Assembly: GCA_023392995.1 (NCBI GenBank)
Contig: JAEWMZ010000199.1
Span: forward strand, 1 to 12,265
Direction of reading: 5' to 3'
DNA: 12,265 nucleotides
Origin: Bacillota bacterium
GTDB lineage: Bacteria > Bacillota > Clostridia > Lachnospirales > Lachnospiraceae
In this document: in pieces, positions 1 through 7,069 of the stretch
Numbering within the stretch: position 1 is the stretch's first letter
How the letters are laid out: each line of letters starts with the position of its first letter
Made by a program: the position numbers and the translations under genes
Notes under the pieces: model-generated
Told to the model about the DNA's origin: nothing
Seen by the model: the letters and a program-made list of their open reading frames with translations, nothing else
Databases searched by the model: none

Positions 1-110
1 TTTTCTTCCACACAGTTTCCCCTACCCCAACGTGTATCAGTAAGCATCATAGATTACTAGTAATTAATTCCTATTCCTCCCTTTGCTTAGTATTCTATCC
101 AATAATATCA

Positions 111-139
111 TTGTAATATCACGCACAACCCGCTATAAT
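111..139 (+). promoter_or_regulatory. Sigma-A-type promoter of the MBL-DUF3006-msrC operon
   Basis: A -35 hexamer TTGTAA (111-116) and a perfect -10 TATAAT (134-139) are separated by 17 nt. The -10 box lies about 20 nt before the start codon at 160, leaving a very short leader that holds the ribosome site AAGGGAGAG (146-154). No other convincing promoter lies between the three genes downstream, so this one probably drives all of them. Confidence 0.75.
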
Positions 140-159
140 AATAGTAAGGGAGAGATTTT

Positions 160-1071
160 ATGAGCAAAAGTAAAAATTACAAATCATTGCGGACAGTTGC
201 TTTGACACTCTTAATTGTACTTCTACTCATACTAAATCAATATGGTTCCACAAAGGATAAGAAGACCTCAACTACATCCCTTCCATCCGGGATAATTGAG
301 GTTCATTTTATTGATGCCGGTCAAGGTAATTCCATATTAATCGAGACAATGGATTGTGCCATGCTGATTGACGCCGACGAGGGCGACAAGGGCATGGCTA
401 TTGTGAACTATCTACACTCACAGAATATTGAAAAGCTCGATTATCTCGTTGGAACTCATCCGCGCAGTGACCATATTGGAGGATTAGACGAAGTACTGGA
501 ATCATTTCCAGTAGATAGAGTGCTGCTACCGGAAAATGCAAACAATACGGCCTCTCTTGAAGAGGTACTAAGTACGTTAGATAAAAAGAATTTATCGATT
601 ACAAAGCCAGAGCCAGGAACCAAGTACAAGCTCGGAGATGCAACCTTCACTATTCTGGCTCCCGATAAAGTCTATCAGGATTTAAATAATAACAGCCTGG
701 TGCTTAAATTAAACTTCGGCAAGACCTCTTTTCTATTTACAGGCGATGCAGAAGAACAATCCGAAAAAGATATGTTAGCAAAAGGTTATGACCTGACTGC
801 CGATGTCCTTAAAATCGGTCATTATGGCTATGCAAAAAATACAAGCCAGACCTTCCTGGAAGCCGTTGCCCCTGCTTACGCAGTAATCAGTGCTGGCTCC
901 GGTAACAAGGAAGACAATCCAGAAGAAGAAATATTACAACGAATAAAGGAGCGGAGCATCAAACTTTACCGCACCGATCTACAGGGGACTGTTGTGTTCA
1001 CCTCGAATGGCAAGAATATATCTGTAGATACAAAAGACTATGCGTTAGCGGACACGGATTTACAAGACTGA
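160..1071 (+). CDS. Membrane-anchored metallo-beta-lactamase-fold protein, ComEC C-terminal-like
   Basis: A 303-residue protein with an N-terminal hydrophobic segment (about residues 12-27) and no lipobox cysteine, so probably a signal anchor with the rest outside the membrane. The body matches the MBL domain found at the C-terminus of ComEC/Rec2: a VHFIDAGQGNSILIE opening (48-62), a THPRSDHIGG metal motif (99-108), FLFTGDAE (191-198) and a GHYGY segment (220-224). Known: stand-alone proteins of this type are common in Firmicutes, are presumed hydrolases acting on nucleic acid or another phosphodiester, and lack the ComEC channel. Odd: the usual second histidine of HxHxDH is Arg102, and the usual GHHGS reads GHYGY (Tyr222), so metal binding may be impaired. 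The start is supported by AAGGGAGAG six bases upstream. It opens an operon with the DUF3006-type gene 15 bp downstream. Confidence 0.85.
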   Translation: MSKSKNYKSLRTVALTLLIVLLLILNQYGSTKDKKTSTTSLPSGIIEVHFIDAGQGNSILIETMDCAMLIDADEGDKGMAIVNYLHSQNIEKLDYLVGTHPRSDHIGGLDEVLESFPVDRVLLPENANNTASLEEVLSTLDKKNLSITKPEPGTKYKLGDATFTILAPDKVYQDLNNNSLVLKLNFGKTSFLFTGDAEEQSEKDMLAKGYDLTADVLKIGHYGYAKNTSQTFLEAVAPAYAVISAGSGNKEDNPEEEILQRIKERSIKLYRTDLQGTVVFTSNGKNISVDTKDYALADTDLQD

Positions 1072-1086
1072 AATTGGAGGCTTTTC

Positions 1087-1308
1087 ATGAAAAAACTGTT
1101 AATTGATCGATTTGAAGGCAGCTATGCTATCTGTGAGCTTGAAGACAAAACTATTCACAAAGTTCCTAAATACAAGCTTCCTTTGGAATCAAAAGAGGGC
1201 GACTGCCTGATACAGGATGCAGATGGAATGTATCGTAAGGATGTCATTACTACAAAAAACTTAGAGCATCGGATTCGTGAAAAAATGAACCGTCTGTTTG
1301 CAGGATAA
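1087..1308 (+). CDS. DUF3006-type small protein
   Basis: A 73-residue protein that opens with MKKLLIDRFEGSYAICELED, matching the usual DUF3006 pattern: a short beta-rich N-terminal half beginning with IDRFEG, a central proline/leucine stretch (residues 28-34), a DGMYRKD-like strand, and a charged C-terminal helix (57-73). Its function is unknown. Known from family context: DUF3006 genes frequently lie beside ComEC-like MBL genes, as here (15 bp after the MBL stop codon), which suggests a partner or accessory role. GGAGG at 1076-1080 lies six bases before the ATG, and the stop codon overlaps the ribosome site of the next gene, so translation is probably coupled. No signal peptide or cysteines other than Cys17 and Cys40 are seen. 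Family assignment is by pattern recognition only. Confidence 0.8.
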   Translation: MKKLLIDRFEGSYAICELEDKTIHKVPKYKLPLESKEGDCLIQDADGMYRKDVITTKNLEHRIREKMNRLFAG

Positions 1309-1319
1309 GGAGAAATACA

Positions 1320-1817
1320 ATGTACGAAACATTATCAATGTACCCGGAAGATAAATCGGAGCTTTATGAACTTTTACATAATCAACTTAAGGCCTTGTTG
1401 GAGGATGAAACCTTTTTGATTCCGAATCTTAGCAATGCTTCCGCCTTACTTGCCGGTGCTTTAAGCTATATTAACTGGGCTGGATTTTATTTAATGAACA
1501 AGAATGAATTATTACTTGGTCCGTTCCAGGGTAAGCCTGCCTGCATTCATATTCCTATCGGGAAAGGCGTTTGCGGAACAGCTGCAGCAGAAGGCAGAAC
1601 CCAATTAGTACCGGATGTACATGAGTTTCCAGGCCATATTGCTTGCGATAGTGCCTCCCGCTCTGAGATCGTAGTTCCAATGTGCTTGAACGGAAAACTA
1701 GTTGGTGTGCTTGATATTGATAGCCCCATCAAAGGACGTTTTGACAAACAGGATCAAGACGGACTGGAGGAATTTGCACGAATATTGACAAATGGAATCA
1801 ATTGGAACCACGTATAG
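1320..1817 (+). CDS. msrC: Free methionine-(R)-sulfoxide reductase (GAF-domain fRMsr)
   Basis: A 165-residue single GAF-domain cytoplasmic enzyme that reduces free methionine-R-sulfoxide to methionine using a thioredoxin-type reductant. The family signatures are all visible: NWAGFYL (52-58), LLLGPFQGKPAC (64-75), GKGVCGTAA (81-89), DVHEFPGHIACD (99-110) and SEIVVP (115-120). The three family cysteines are Cys75, Cys85 and Cys109, with the same +10/+24 spacing as the catalytic and resolving cysteines of E. coli fRMsr (YebR/MsrC). Length is normal. The ribosome site TAAGGAG (1306-1312) overlaps the stop codon of the DUF3006-type gene, so this is the third gene of the operon. Its link to the MBL/DUF3006 pair is positional only; an oxidative-stress theme cannot be claimed from this. 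Confidence 0.93.
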   Translation: MYETLSMYPEDKSELYELLHNQLKALLEDETFLIPNLSNASALLAGALSYINWAGFYLMNKNELLLGPFQGKPACIHIPIGKGVCGTAAAEGRTQLVPDVHEFPGHIACDSASRSEIVVPMCLNGKLVGVLDIDSPIKGRFDKQDQDGLEEFARILTNGINWNHV

Positions 1818-1879
1818 ACTTCGCCAGAATTATAAAGAAGAATTATAAAAGAAGAAGTTTCGTTTTAGTCCGAAAACTG

Positions 1880-1918
1880 AGAGAAGGAATCTTTGCAATA
1901 TGCAACTACTCCTTCTCT
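1880..1918 (+). terminator. Probable terminator of the msrC operon
   Basis: A 9-bp perfect stem AGAGAAGGA (1880-1888) / TCCTTCTCT (1910-1918), with a smaller inner hairpin TTGCA/TGCAA in the loop, is followed by the T-rich but interrupted tract TTAATTATTATATTT (to about 1932). It sits 63 bp after the msrC stop. The broken T run lowers confidence. It could also stop read-through from the opposite strand. Confidence 0.55.
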
Positions 1919-1932
1919 TAATTATTATATTT

Positions 1933-2080
1933 AGGTAATTACGAAACTCATTAACTGAAACTACTGTATACACGACAGATACTGTATCGAAGCGGAAGCT
2001 AAGCCCGAAGGAAACGTTGGAGCGAAGAAATAGTATTTGTTGCATATACAACTACAAAAATTATATTGTTTCGCAATTGC
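1933..2080. repeat. MITE-like intergenic element, full copy
   Basis: The left end (1933-1977) is a 45-nt sequence repeated at 3410-3454 with 38 of 45 identities. The right end (2068-2080, GTTTCGCAATTGC) is an inverted copy of the left-end core GTAATTACGAAAC (1935-1947), 11 of 13 matching. The whole is thus about 150 bp bounded by imperfect inverted repeats, with a more GC-rich middle (about 1987-2030) and no coding potential that can be supported. Size and ends fit a MITE or a similar dispersed non-coding repeat. No target-site duplication is evident, so mobility is inference. Confidence 0.5.
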
Positions 2081-2172
2081 TAAATTACTATATTGCAAAA
2101 CACTCCTTTATCATTGTTTGGCAAAACATAGTAATATATAGCAAAATATAGCCAATAATGCAACCGATTTTT

Positions 2173-3378
2173 CTAAAGCAATGCCATTATCTCTCCTGCC
2201 CAAATCACTGCATTCATATACCCTTCCTGAAGGGAGGAAATTTGAAGTTGTAGACTCTCGCACAGGGACTCTACCTTATCCCAGTCTCCGCTCTCATAGG
2301 CAATAATCAGATCATATACCTGCGCCAGTTCGCCCGAATGATCAATCAACGCCTCCTTAATAGAAACCGATATGGAGATTCCTATAATTGCTTGATCCAT
2401 CGGCTCATCCAACAATGCATCCATAACACTAAACAAGCCCATGATTGAGGCTTCAAATTTCAGATGCCTTTTGCTGCTATTGAGCGCGATATACTCTGCA
2501 AAATGAGCTCGAATCAAGGAAAGCGTTAATAATTCGTCCGGCTTTTCATCGCCCAGTTCACGTAGCATGAGGATATTTACCCAACGTTCCAGCTCCACTA
2601 AGCCCATATAAGTAAGTGCTTTTTTGATAGAATAGACAAGCTCATCCTTGGCTTTTTTACTCACTACACGGAGAAAGCGGTACGCCAGATTCGGGTCTTG
2701 CTCAATGATTTGTGCCAAATTTTGAAAGGAAGGTTCCTCTTTCTTTAATTCCAGCAATAATCTTACATACTGTGCTTTCGTTGTGGTATGTTCCCGGCTC
2801 TTACTAACGATACTGGGCCTGCTGAAGAAGAACCCCTGGAACAGGTGAAACCCCATCTCTTTTGCTTTCTGGAACTCCTCAAAGGTCTCCACCTTTTCCG
2901 CCAGCAGTACTTTCTTTTGTTCCAACGCTGTTCCAACATCACTAGCAATAGTTTCCAGTGGTGTTTCTCTCAAATCAAACTTAATAATATCAGCTAATCC
3001 CGTCAAAGGATATTCCGAATAAGATTCCACGAAATCATCCAACGCGATTTTATAACCTTTTTCCTTTAACTCTCCCAATCGCTTGATTAGCTCTTCTGTT
3101 ATCCGAACTGTCTCTAGCACCTCAATCACTAGCTTATCTGTATCAATCAGTTCTAAAAAATCATACTGTAGGGACTGTTCATCAAAATTAATAAATACTC
3201 TTTTATTCTCGGCAATCATTTCAATTTGAGCTTCATACAAACCGCCGATCACAGAGGCCGTAGCACGAATAGAAGAATTTCCATCAAAAACCTGGGACTG
3301 GCTATCTGCTCGAAATAGTAGTTCATAACCGTATACCATAAGGCTTTTATCGAAAATAGGCTGTCTTGCAATGTACAT
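2173..3378 (-). CDS. EAL-HDOD two-domain signalling protein (YuxH type)
   Basis: A 401-residue cytoplasmic protein of the COG3434 arrangement: an EAL domain (about 1-195) followed by an HDOD domain (about 205-400). EAL landmarks: YELL in place of EAL (Glu19), Asn64 (FINFDE), Glu86 (VIEVLE), Asp114-Asp115 (ALDDF), Lys133 (IIKFD), Glu161 (LAEKVE) and Gln181 (QGF). The usual metal and c-di-GMP ligands therefore seem present, but the DDFGxGYSSL loop needed for an active EAL dimer reads DDFVESYSEYPL. Known: many EAL-HDOD proteins are catalytically weak and act as regulators or c-di-GMP receptors, so phosphodiesterase activity should not be assumed. The start is fixed by AGGAGGAG (3383-3391). It appears monocistronic; both flanks carry the same 45-bp repeat, and the upstream copy lies only 31 bp from the start codon. 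Confidence 0.9.
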   Translation of the reverse strand: MYIARQPIFDKSLMVYGYELLFRADSQSQVFDGNSSIRATASVIGGLYEAQIEMIAENKRVFINFDEQSLQYDFLELIDTDKLVIEVLETVRITEELIKRLGELKEKGYKIALDDFVESYSEYPLTGLADIIKFDLRETPLETIASDVGTALEQKKVLLAEKVETFEEFQKAKEMGFHLFQGFFFSRPSIVSKSREHTTTKAQYVRLLLELKKEEPSFQNLAQIIEQDPNLAYRFLRVVSKKAKDELVYSIKKALTYMGLVELERWVNILMLRELGDEKPDELLTLSLIRAHFAEYIALNSSKRHLKFEASIMGLFSVMDALLDEPMDQAIIGISISVSIKEALIDHSGELAQVYDLIIAYESGDWDKVESLCESLQLQISSLQEGYMNAVIWAGEIMALL

Positions 3379-3409
3379 ACAACTCCTCCTGTTCTTGTCA
3401 AAGAAATAC

Positions 3410-3454
3410 AGGTAATTGCGAAACTCAGAAACTTAAGCTAATGTATACACAACA
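3410..3454. repeat. Partial copy of the 45-bp intergenic repeat, upstream of the EAL-HDOD gene
   Basis: This copy aligns without gaps to 1933-1977 (38 of 45 identical), including the core GTAATTGCGAAAC and the palindromic GTATAC. It lacks the inverted right end seen at 2068-2080, so it is a solo end or a truncated element. It falls in the 5' leader or promoter zone of the EAL-HDOD gene. The rest of the 174-bp gap to aroK holds no clear terminator or promoter that I can support. Confidence 0.6.
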
Positions 3455-3552
3455 TAAAACAATCCACGCTACTACTTAACTCATCTTTATATTAAATCTG
3501 TAAGTGCATACCATCAGCAAACCTACCCTATTATTCTATGCCTATCGGCCAT

Positions 3553-4065
3553 TTATGAAACAAGATTTTTCTTTGAAACTTCCCTTGCTATCTTTTCCAT
3601 CACATCCTCCATACCAAGCTTCTCTGCATTTACAGTGATATGGGCATATTTCTCATACAACGGGCACCGCTCCTCATATAAGTCCTTTAGCGTCTGGCCT
3701 TCCTGAAATACCACCCCTCTTTGTCTGATATTATCAAGACGATTATTGATGGTTTCATAGCTAAGCTGAATGTAGACCACTGTACCAATTTTTCTTAGGT
3801 GCTCCATTGCTTTTGGTCCATATATTACGCTGCCGCCGGTGGCAATGACCGATTCCTCTACATTAATTTCCGAATTCACCTGCTCCTCTACTCTTAGCAG
3901 CCCTTCCAGTCCATCTCGTTCAATGATATCCTTCAGCAGGCATTTTTCCTGTTCCTGAATTAATAAATCCGAATCAATAAAACGATACCCCAGCACCTTT
4001 GCTAATATTACTCCAACTGTGCTTTTGCCAGCACCGGGCATTCCGATCAATACGATGTTTTTCAT
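3553..4065 (-). CDS. aroK: Shikimate kinase
   Basis: A 170-residue P-loop kinase that phosphorylates shikimate to shikimate-3-phosphate with ATP, in the cytoplasmic pathway to chorismate. Visible: Walker A GMPGAGKS (8-15), the substrate aspartates in FIDSD (Asp31, Asp33), an Arg58 in LLRVEE, ATGGS (75-79) at the glycine-rich shikimate-binding loop (usually GGG), the lid-region RQRGV (114-118) and RCPLYEKYA (133-141). Length is typical. The reading frame is open nine codons further upstream, but GGAGG (4071-4075) lies five bases before the ATG at 4065, and that upstream stretch would contain the ribosome site itself, so 4065 is chosen. It has its own promoter (4262-4290) and a long leader, and no aro neighbours here. 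The GGG-to-GGS change is mild; a kinase with a related substrate cannot be fully excluded. Confidence 0.85.
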   Translation of the reverse strand: MKNIVLIGMPGAGKSTVGVILAKVLGYRFIDSDLLIQEQEKCLLKDIIERDGLEGLLRVEEQVNSEINVEESVIATGGSVIYGPKAMEHLRKIGTVVYIQLSYETINNRLDNIRQRGVVFQEGQTLKDLYEERCPLYEKYAHITVNAEKLGMEDVMEKIAREVSKKNLVS

Positions 4066-4111
4066 AGGTACCTCCATGATGCTAAAGAGCATCTTCTGCT
4101 ATATTTATTTT

Positions 4112-4187
4112 CTATTTTATTCTTTGGGTTTATTCTTTGAGTTTATATTTTGGGCTATATTTTGGGTTATTCTTTGGTTATTCTTTT
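4112..4187 (-). repeat. 12-14 nt tandem repeat in the aroK leader
   Basis: About six degenerate units in a row; on the minus strand they read roughly AAAGAATAACCC. Plus-strand units begin at 4112, 4126, 4139, 4152, 4164 and 4176, each ending in a TATTCTTT or TATATTTT block. The array lies between the aroK promoter and its ribosome site, so it would be transcribed as an A-rich, G-poor leader segment. The units are imperfect, so it is not a recent expansion. Confidence 0.65.
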
Positions 4188-4261
4188 CTAATTGCTTTGC
4201 AATAAAGGTCTGCCTCCAAACTCTCTGTCATAAATCTGCATTGTCGAATAATGATATTTTT

Positions 4262-4290
4262 ATTATAATCTGTGTCCATATCGATTTCAA
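4262..4290 (-). promoter_or_regulatory. aroK: Sigma-A-type promoter of aroK
   Basis: On the minus strand, TTGAAA (4290-4285) and a perfect TATAAT (4267-4262) are separated by 17 nt. It lies directly after the gal operon terminator, and transcription would begin near 4255, giving a leader of about 190 nt before aroK. Confidence 0.75.
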
Positions 4291-4312
4291 CCGCATATAA
4301 GATTCTTACAAT

Positions 4313-4352
4313 AAAAAATGGCTCCCTATGAATATTTTCTTCAAAGGGAACC
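4313..4352 (-). terminator. Intrinsic terminator of the gal operon
   Basis: On the minus strand an 8-bp stem GGTTCCCT / AGGGAGCC (one G-T pair) continues after a single mismatch into TGAA / TTCA around a short loop. It is followed by A and a run of six T (4318-4313). It lies about 118 bp beyond the galT stop codon and just before the aroK promoter. Confidence 0.8.
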
Positions 4353-4470
4353 CTTTCGTTATCTTCTGAATTTTCTCTGTTACCTATTTCTTTATCCAGT
4401 ACTTTCTATCAACTGGTAATATAATTATCCATCTCTTATCTTCGCTCAGAGGCTTTTTCCTCCTATAGAC

Positions 4471-5991
4471 TTATAGACTCTGAACAAACCGCCGAAAGGC
4501 CTCCTGACCTTCTGGAGTCCTCTTATATACTCCTGCATGCATCAGAACCTGCAAAAACACCTTTCCGATCTCCTCTTCCAGTATCTGGTTGATATTAGTT
4601 TCGCTAATCTCAGGATAATTGTCCAGAAATCCTTCTGACCAATCAGCATGCTTTTCCAATATTTCATTACTTCTGGGATCCTTGCCTTCCAGTATGTACC
4701 TGCCCAAAAGTTCCATCTCCCGCTTTATTCTTGGAGGAAGGATCGCCAATCCCATAACTTCAATTAAGCCGATATTCTCTTTTTTAATATGGTGAAGCTC
4801 TGCATGGGGATGGAATACTCCAAGGGGATGCTCCTCTGTAGTCAAGTTATTGCGTAGTACCAAATCCAGTTCGTATACACCTTGCCGCTTTCTTGCAATG
4901 GGTGTTATCGTATTATGAGGTTCCTGATTGGTTTCAGCATAGATACCAGCTTTCTCATCCGAATAGCTGCGCCAGTGGCGAAGAATATGATCCGCTAGCT
5001 CCACCAGCCTTTTATCCTCATTAGACCGCAGACGCAGCACGGACATCGGCCAGGCTACGATTCCGGTTTCCACATCTTCAAAGCCCGGAATACTGCATTC
5101 ATATTCCACCTTAGCCTTTGCCATAGCAAATTCATAATTTCCCCCTTGAAAATGATCATGACTAAGAATCGAACCGCCTACAATGGGCAAGTCTGCATTG
5201 GAGCCGACAAAGTAGTGGGGAAAGAGGGTAACGAAATCTAACAGCTTTCGAAAAGTCGCTTTTTCAATTCTCATTGGGATATGCTCATAATTAAAAATGA
5301 TGCAATGCTCATTGTAATATACATAAGGAGAATACTGAAAACCCCATTCCTGACCGTAAATTGTAATCGGAATCACTCTATGATTCTGCCTTGCCGGATG
5401 ATCCGGTCTTCCGGCATAGCCAACATTCTCTTTGCAAAGAAGGCATTTGGGATAACCGCTTTGTTTCGCGTGCTTAGCCGCAGCAATAGCCTTCGGATCT
5501 TTCTCCGGCTTTGATAGGTTAATGGTTATATCAAGATCACCATAGTCTGTTCCAGTACACCATTTTACATCCTTCTCAATTCGATAGCTTCGAATGTAAT
5601 CTGTTGTTTGACTGAATTTATAGTAAAAATCTGTGGCTTCCCTTGGATCAACTGCATATAAATCTTTGAATTTAGCGATGACCTGGCTGGGACGTGGCGT
5701 TAAAAGCCCCATAATTCTGGTGTCAAACAGGTCTCTGGCTGCAATACTGTCTTCTATTAATCCATTTTCTTTCGCGTATTCCAGTAAAGAAGTCAATATC
5801 GTCTCCAATTTAAGCTCTTCCCCTGATATCCGCTTCGCCTGTGCTACGATTCCTTCTTCCTCTAAATCCTGATAATCCTCTAATTGGAATAACTCCAGCA
5901 TGCTATTTATTGTATAGTCAATATCCTCTGCTTCAATTAAACCGGTTTTTAAAGCATACACAACCAGTTTTTTTATTTCTTTGTAAATCAT
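4471..5991 (-). CDS. galT: UDP-glucose--hexose-1-phosphate uridylyltransferase, class II GalT
   Basis: A 506-residue cytoplasmic enzyme that exchanges UMP between UDP-glucose and galactose-1-phosphate. It is the long Firmicutes-type GalT (class II, about 490-510 residues) rather than the shorter enterobacterial form. The catalytic region reads GGSILSHDHFQGGNYEF (272-288), with the His-x-His pair His278/His280 and Gln282 where the nucleotidyl-transfer histidine motif is expected. CLLC (183-186) precedes a conserved GYAGRPDHPARQNHR stretch (191-205). The start is set by GGAGG five bases upstream of the ATG. It follows galE by only 32 bp and is last in the gal cluster, with a terminator downstream. 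Nothing looks truncated. Confidence 0.95.
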   Translation of the reverse strand: MIYKEIKKLVVYALKTGLIEAEDIDYTINSMLELFQLEDYQDLEEEGIVAQAKRISGEELKLETILTSLLEYAKENGLIEDSIAARDLFDTRIMGLLTPRPSQVIAKFKDLYAVDPREATDFYYKFSQTTDYIRSYRIEKDVKWCTGTDYGDLDITINLSKPEKDPKAIAAAKHAKQSGYPKCLLCKENVGYAGRPDHPARQNHRVIPITIYGQEWGFQYSPYVYYNEHCIIFNYEHIPMRIEKATFRKLLDFVTLFPHYFVGSNADLPIVGGSILSHDHFQGGNYEFAMAKAKVEYECSIPGFEDVETGIVAWPMSVLRLRSNEDKRLVELADHILRHWRSYSDEKAGIYAETNQEPHNTITPIARKRQGVYELDLVLRNNLTTEEHPLGVFHPHAELHHIKKENIGLIEVMGLAILPPRIKREMELLGRYILEGKDPRSNEILEKHADWSEGFLDNYPEISETNINQILEEEIGKVFLQVLMHAGVYKRTPEGQEAFRRFVQSL

Positions 5992-6023
5992 GCTTTCCTC
6001 CGCTTATCCTAGCTGACAAATAA

Positions 6024-7022
6024 TTAAATCACATCCTGGTTATAGCCCTTTGGATGGTTTTTATGCCAGTTCCAGGCCGAGGTTATAATGTCTTCCAAAT
6101 TCGTATGCTCCGGCTTCCATTTCAGAATCTCTTTTGCTTTCTCACTTGAGGCAATTAATACTGCCGGATCACCTGCACGCCTTGGTTCAATTTTAGTTTG
6201 AATAGGATCACCGGTAATCTTACGGGCTGTTTTAATAACCTCCTTTACGGTAAAGCCAACTCCGTTTCCAAGATTAAAGATATTGCTTTCCTTTCCCTGC
6301 ATCAGATAGTCTACAGCAAGAATATGAGCCTGTGCCAAATCTGTAACATGGATATAGTCACGAATACAGGTACCATCCTTGGTATCATAATCTTCACCGA
6401 AGATGCTTATTGCCTCTCTTTGCTTGTTCGGCACCTGTAGAATCAATGGAATCAGGTGGGATTCCGGATTATGTGCCTCTCCGATATTTCCGCTCTTATG
6501 AGCGCCGCAAGCGTTAAAATATCGAAGAGATACATATCGAAGTCCAAGTGCCCTATCTGTCCATTTGAACATCTTCTCCATGGATAGCTTCGTCTCTCCG
6601 TAAGTATTGGTTGGCTCTGTACGATCAGTCTCCAGGATCGGAACTCTCTCCGGCTCTCCGTAGGTAGCTGCGGTTGAGGAAAATACAATTTTATCAACAC
6701 CATGGGCAATCATGGATTCCAGTAATACCTTGGTACCGCATAAATTATTATCATAATACTTTAATGGATTCACCATGCTTTCGCCTACCAAAGAGTTGGC
6801 TGCAAAGTGGATAACGGCATCTACCTTCTCCTGATCTAACACATGATCTACAAAGCTTCTATCCCGAATATCCCCTTGATAGAACCGTGCCTTCGGATGA
6901 ACGGCCTCTTTATACCCGGTCTCAAGATTGTCAATAATAACTACGTCTTCACCACGGTCAACTAATTCATAAACCGTATGGGAACCAATATACCCTGCCC
7001 CGCCTAATACTAAAATCGTCAT
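6024..7022 (-). CDS. galE: UDP-glucose 4-epimerase
   Basis: A 332-residue NAD-dependent short-chain dehydrogenase/epimerase that interconverts UDP-galactose and UDP-glucose. The Rossmann glycine motif is GGAGYIGS (7-14), followed by DNLETG (31-36), HFAANSLVGES (72-82), the serine-threonine segment SSTAATYG (115-122) and the catalytic YGETK (Tyr141, Lys145). The frame could begin three codons earlier at 7031, but AGAAGGG (7032-7038) abuts that ATG with no spacing, whereas it lies nine bases from the ATG at 7022, so 7022 is preferred. It follows galK after a 305-bp gap with a repeat array and a weak terminator, and precedes galT closely. It may also serve exopolysaccharide precursor supply, as is general for GalE. 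Confidence 0.95.
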   Translation of the reverse strand: MTILVLGGAGYIGSHTVYELVDRGEDVVIIDNLETGYKEAVHPKARFYQGDIRDRSFVDHVLDQEKVDAVIHFAANSLVGESMVNPLKYYDNNLCGTKVLLESMIAHGVDKIVFSSTAATYGEPERVPILETDRTEPTNTYGETKLSMEKMFKWTDRALGLRYVSLRYFNACGAHKSGNIGEAHNPESHLIPLILQVPNKQREAISIFGEDYDTKDGTCIRDYIHVTDLAQAHILAVDYLMQGKESNIFNLGNGVGFTVKEVIKTARKITGDPIQTKIEPRRAGDPAVLIASSEKAKEILKWKPEHTNLEDIITSAWNWHKNHPKGYNQDVI

Positions 7023-7069
7023 AAACTTCATCCCTTCTATACTTACAAAGCTAAAATTGCCATTAATTG

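Larger units (their letters stand above)
1818..2172. other. Gene-free gap between msrC and the EAL-HDOD gene
   Basis: This 355-bp gap between convergent genes holds the hairpin at 1880-1918, the MITE-like element at 1933-2080, and an AT-rich tail (2081-2172). The tail has GCAAAA words at 2095, 2121 and 2141; the last two begin blocks exactly 20 nt apart (2121-2140 and 2141-2160) that are similar over about two thirds of their length. No convincing terminator for the EAL-HDOD gene was found in the tail, and no believable gene. Confidence 0.6.
4066..4470. other. Gene-free gap between aroK and galT
   Basis: The 405-bp gap contains, reading along the minus strand, the gal terminator (4352-4313), the aroK promoter (4290-4262), and a leader of roughly 190 nt ending in the tandem repeat at 4187-4112. 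A minus-strand frame of about 70 codons is open across the terminator and promoter and ends near 4188, but it has no ATG, GTG or TTG until its last 33 codons and no ribosome site, so it is not called a gene. The plus-strand open frame at 4019-4300 is low-complexity and is also rejected. Confidence 0.6.

Noticed and set aside
1830..2051. Minus-strand open frame of 73 codons
   Set aside because: It runs through the terminator hairpin and the left part of the MITE-like repeat, has no ribosome site, and shows no protein-like pattern. It is explained by the repeat.
2081..2172. Riboswitch or c-di-GMP aptamer near the EAL-HDOD gene
   Set aside because: It lies on the 3' side of the gene, and no GEMM-type conserved bases are seen. 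The GCAAAA words are only weak AT-rich repeats.
4019..4300. Plus-strand open frame of 93 codons
   Set aside because: It overlaps the aroK start and translates the tandem repeat into Phe/Leu/Trp-rich low complexity. No ribosome site.
4188..4400. Minus-strand frame of about 70 codons between galT and aroK
   Set aside because: It has no ATG, GTG or TTG in its first half and no ribosome site, and it overlaps the gal terminator and the aroK promoter. Chance openness or a decayed remnant is more likely.
4440..4465. Hairpin GGAGG/CCTCT just after galT
   Set aside because: Only about 5 bp with no T run. The structure at 4313-4352 is a far better terminator.
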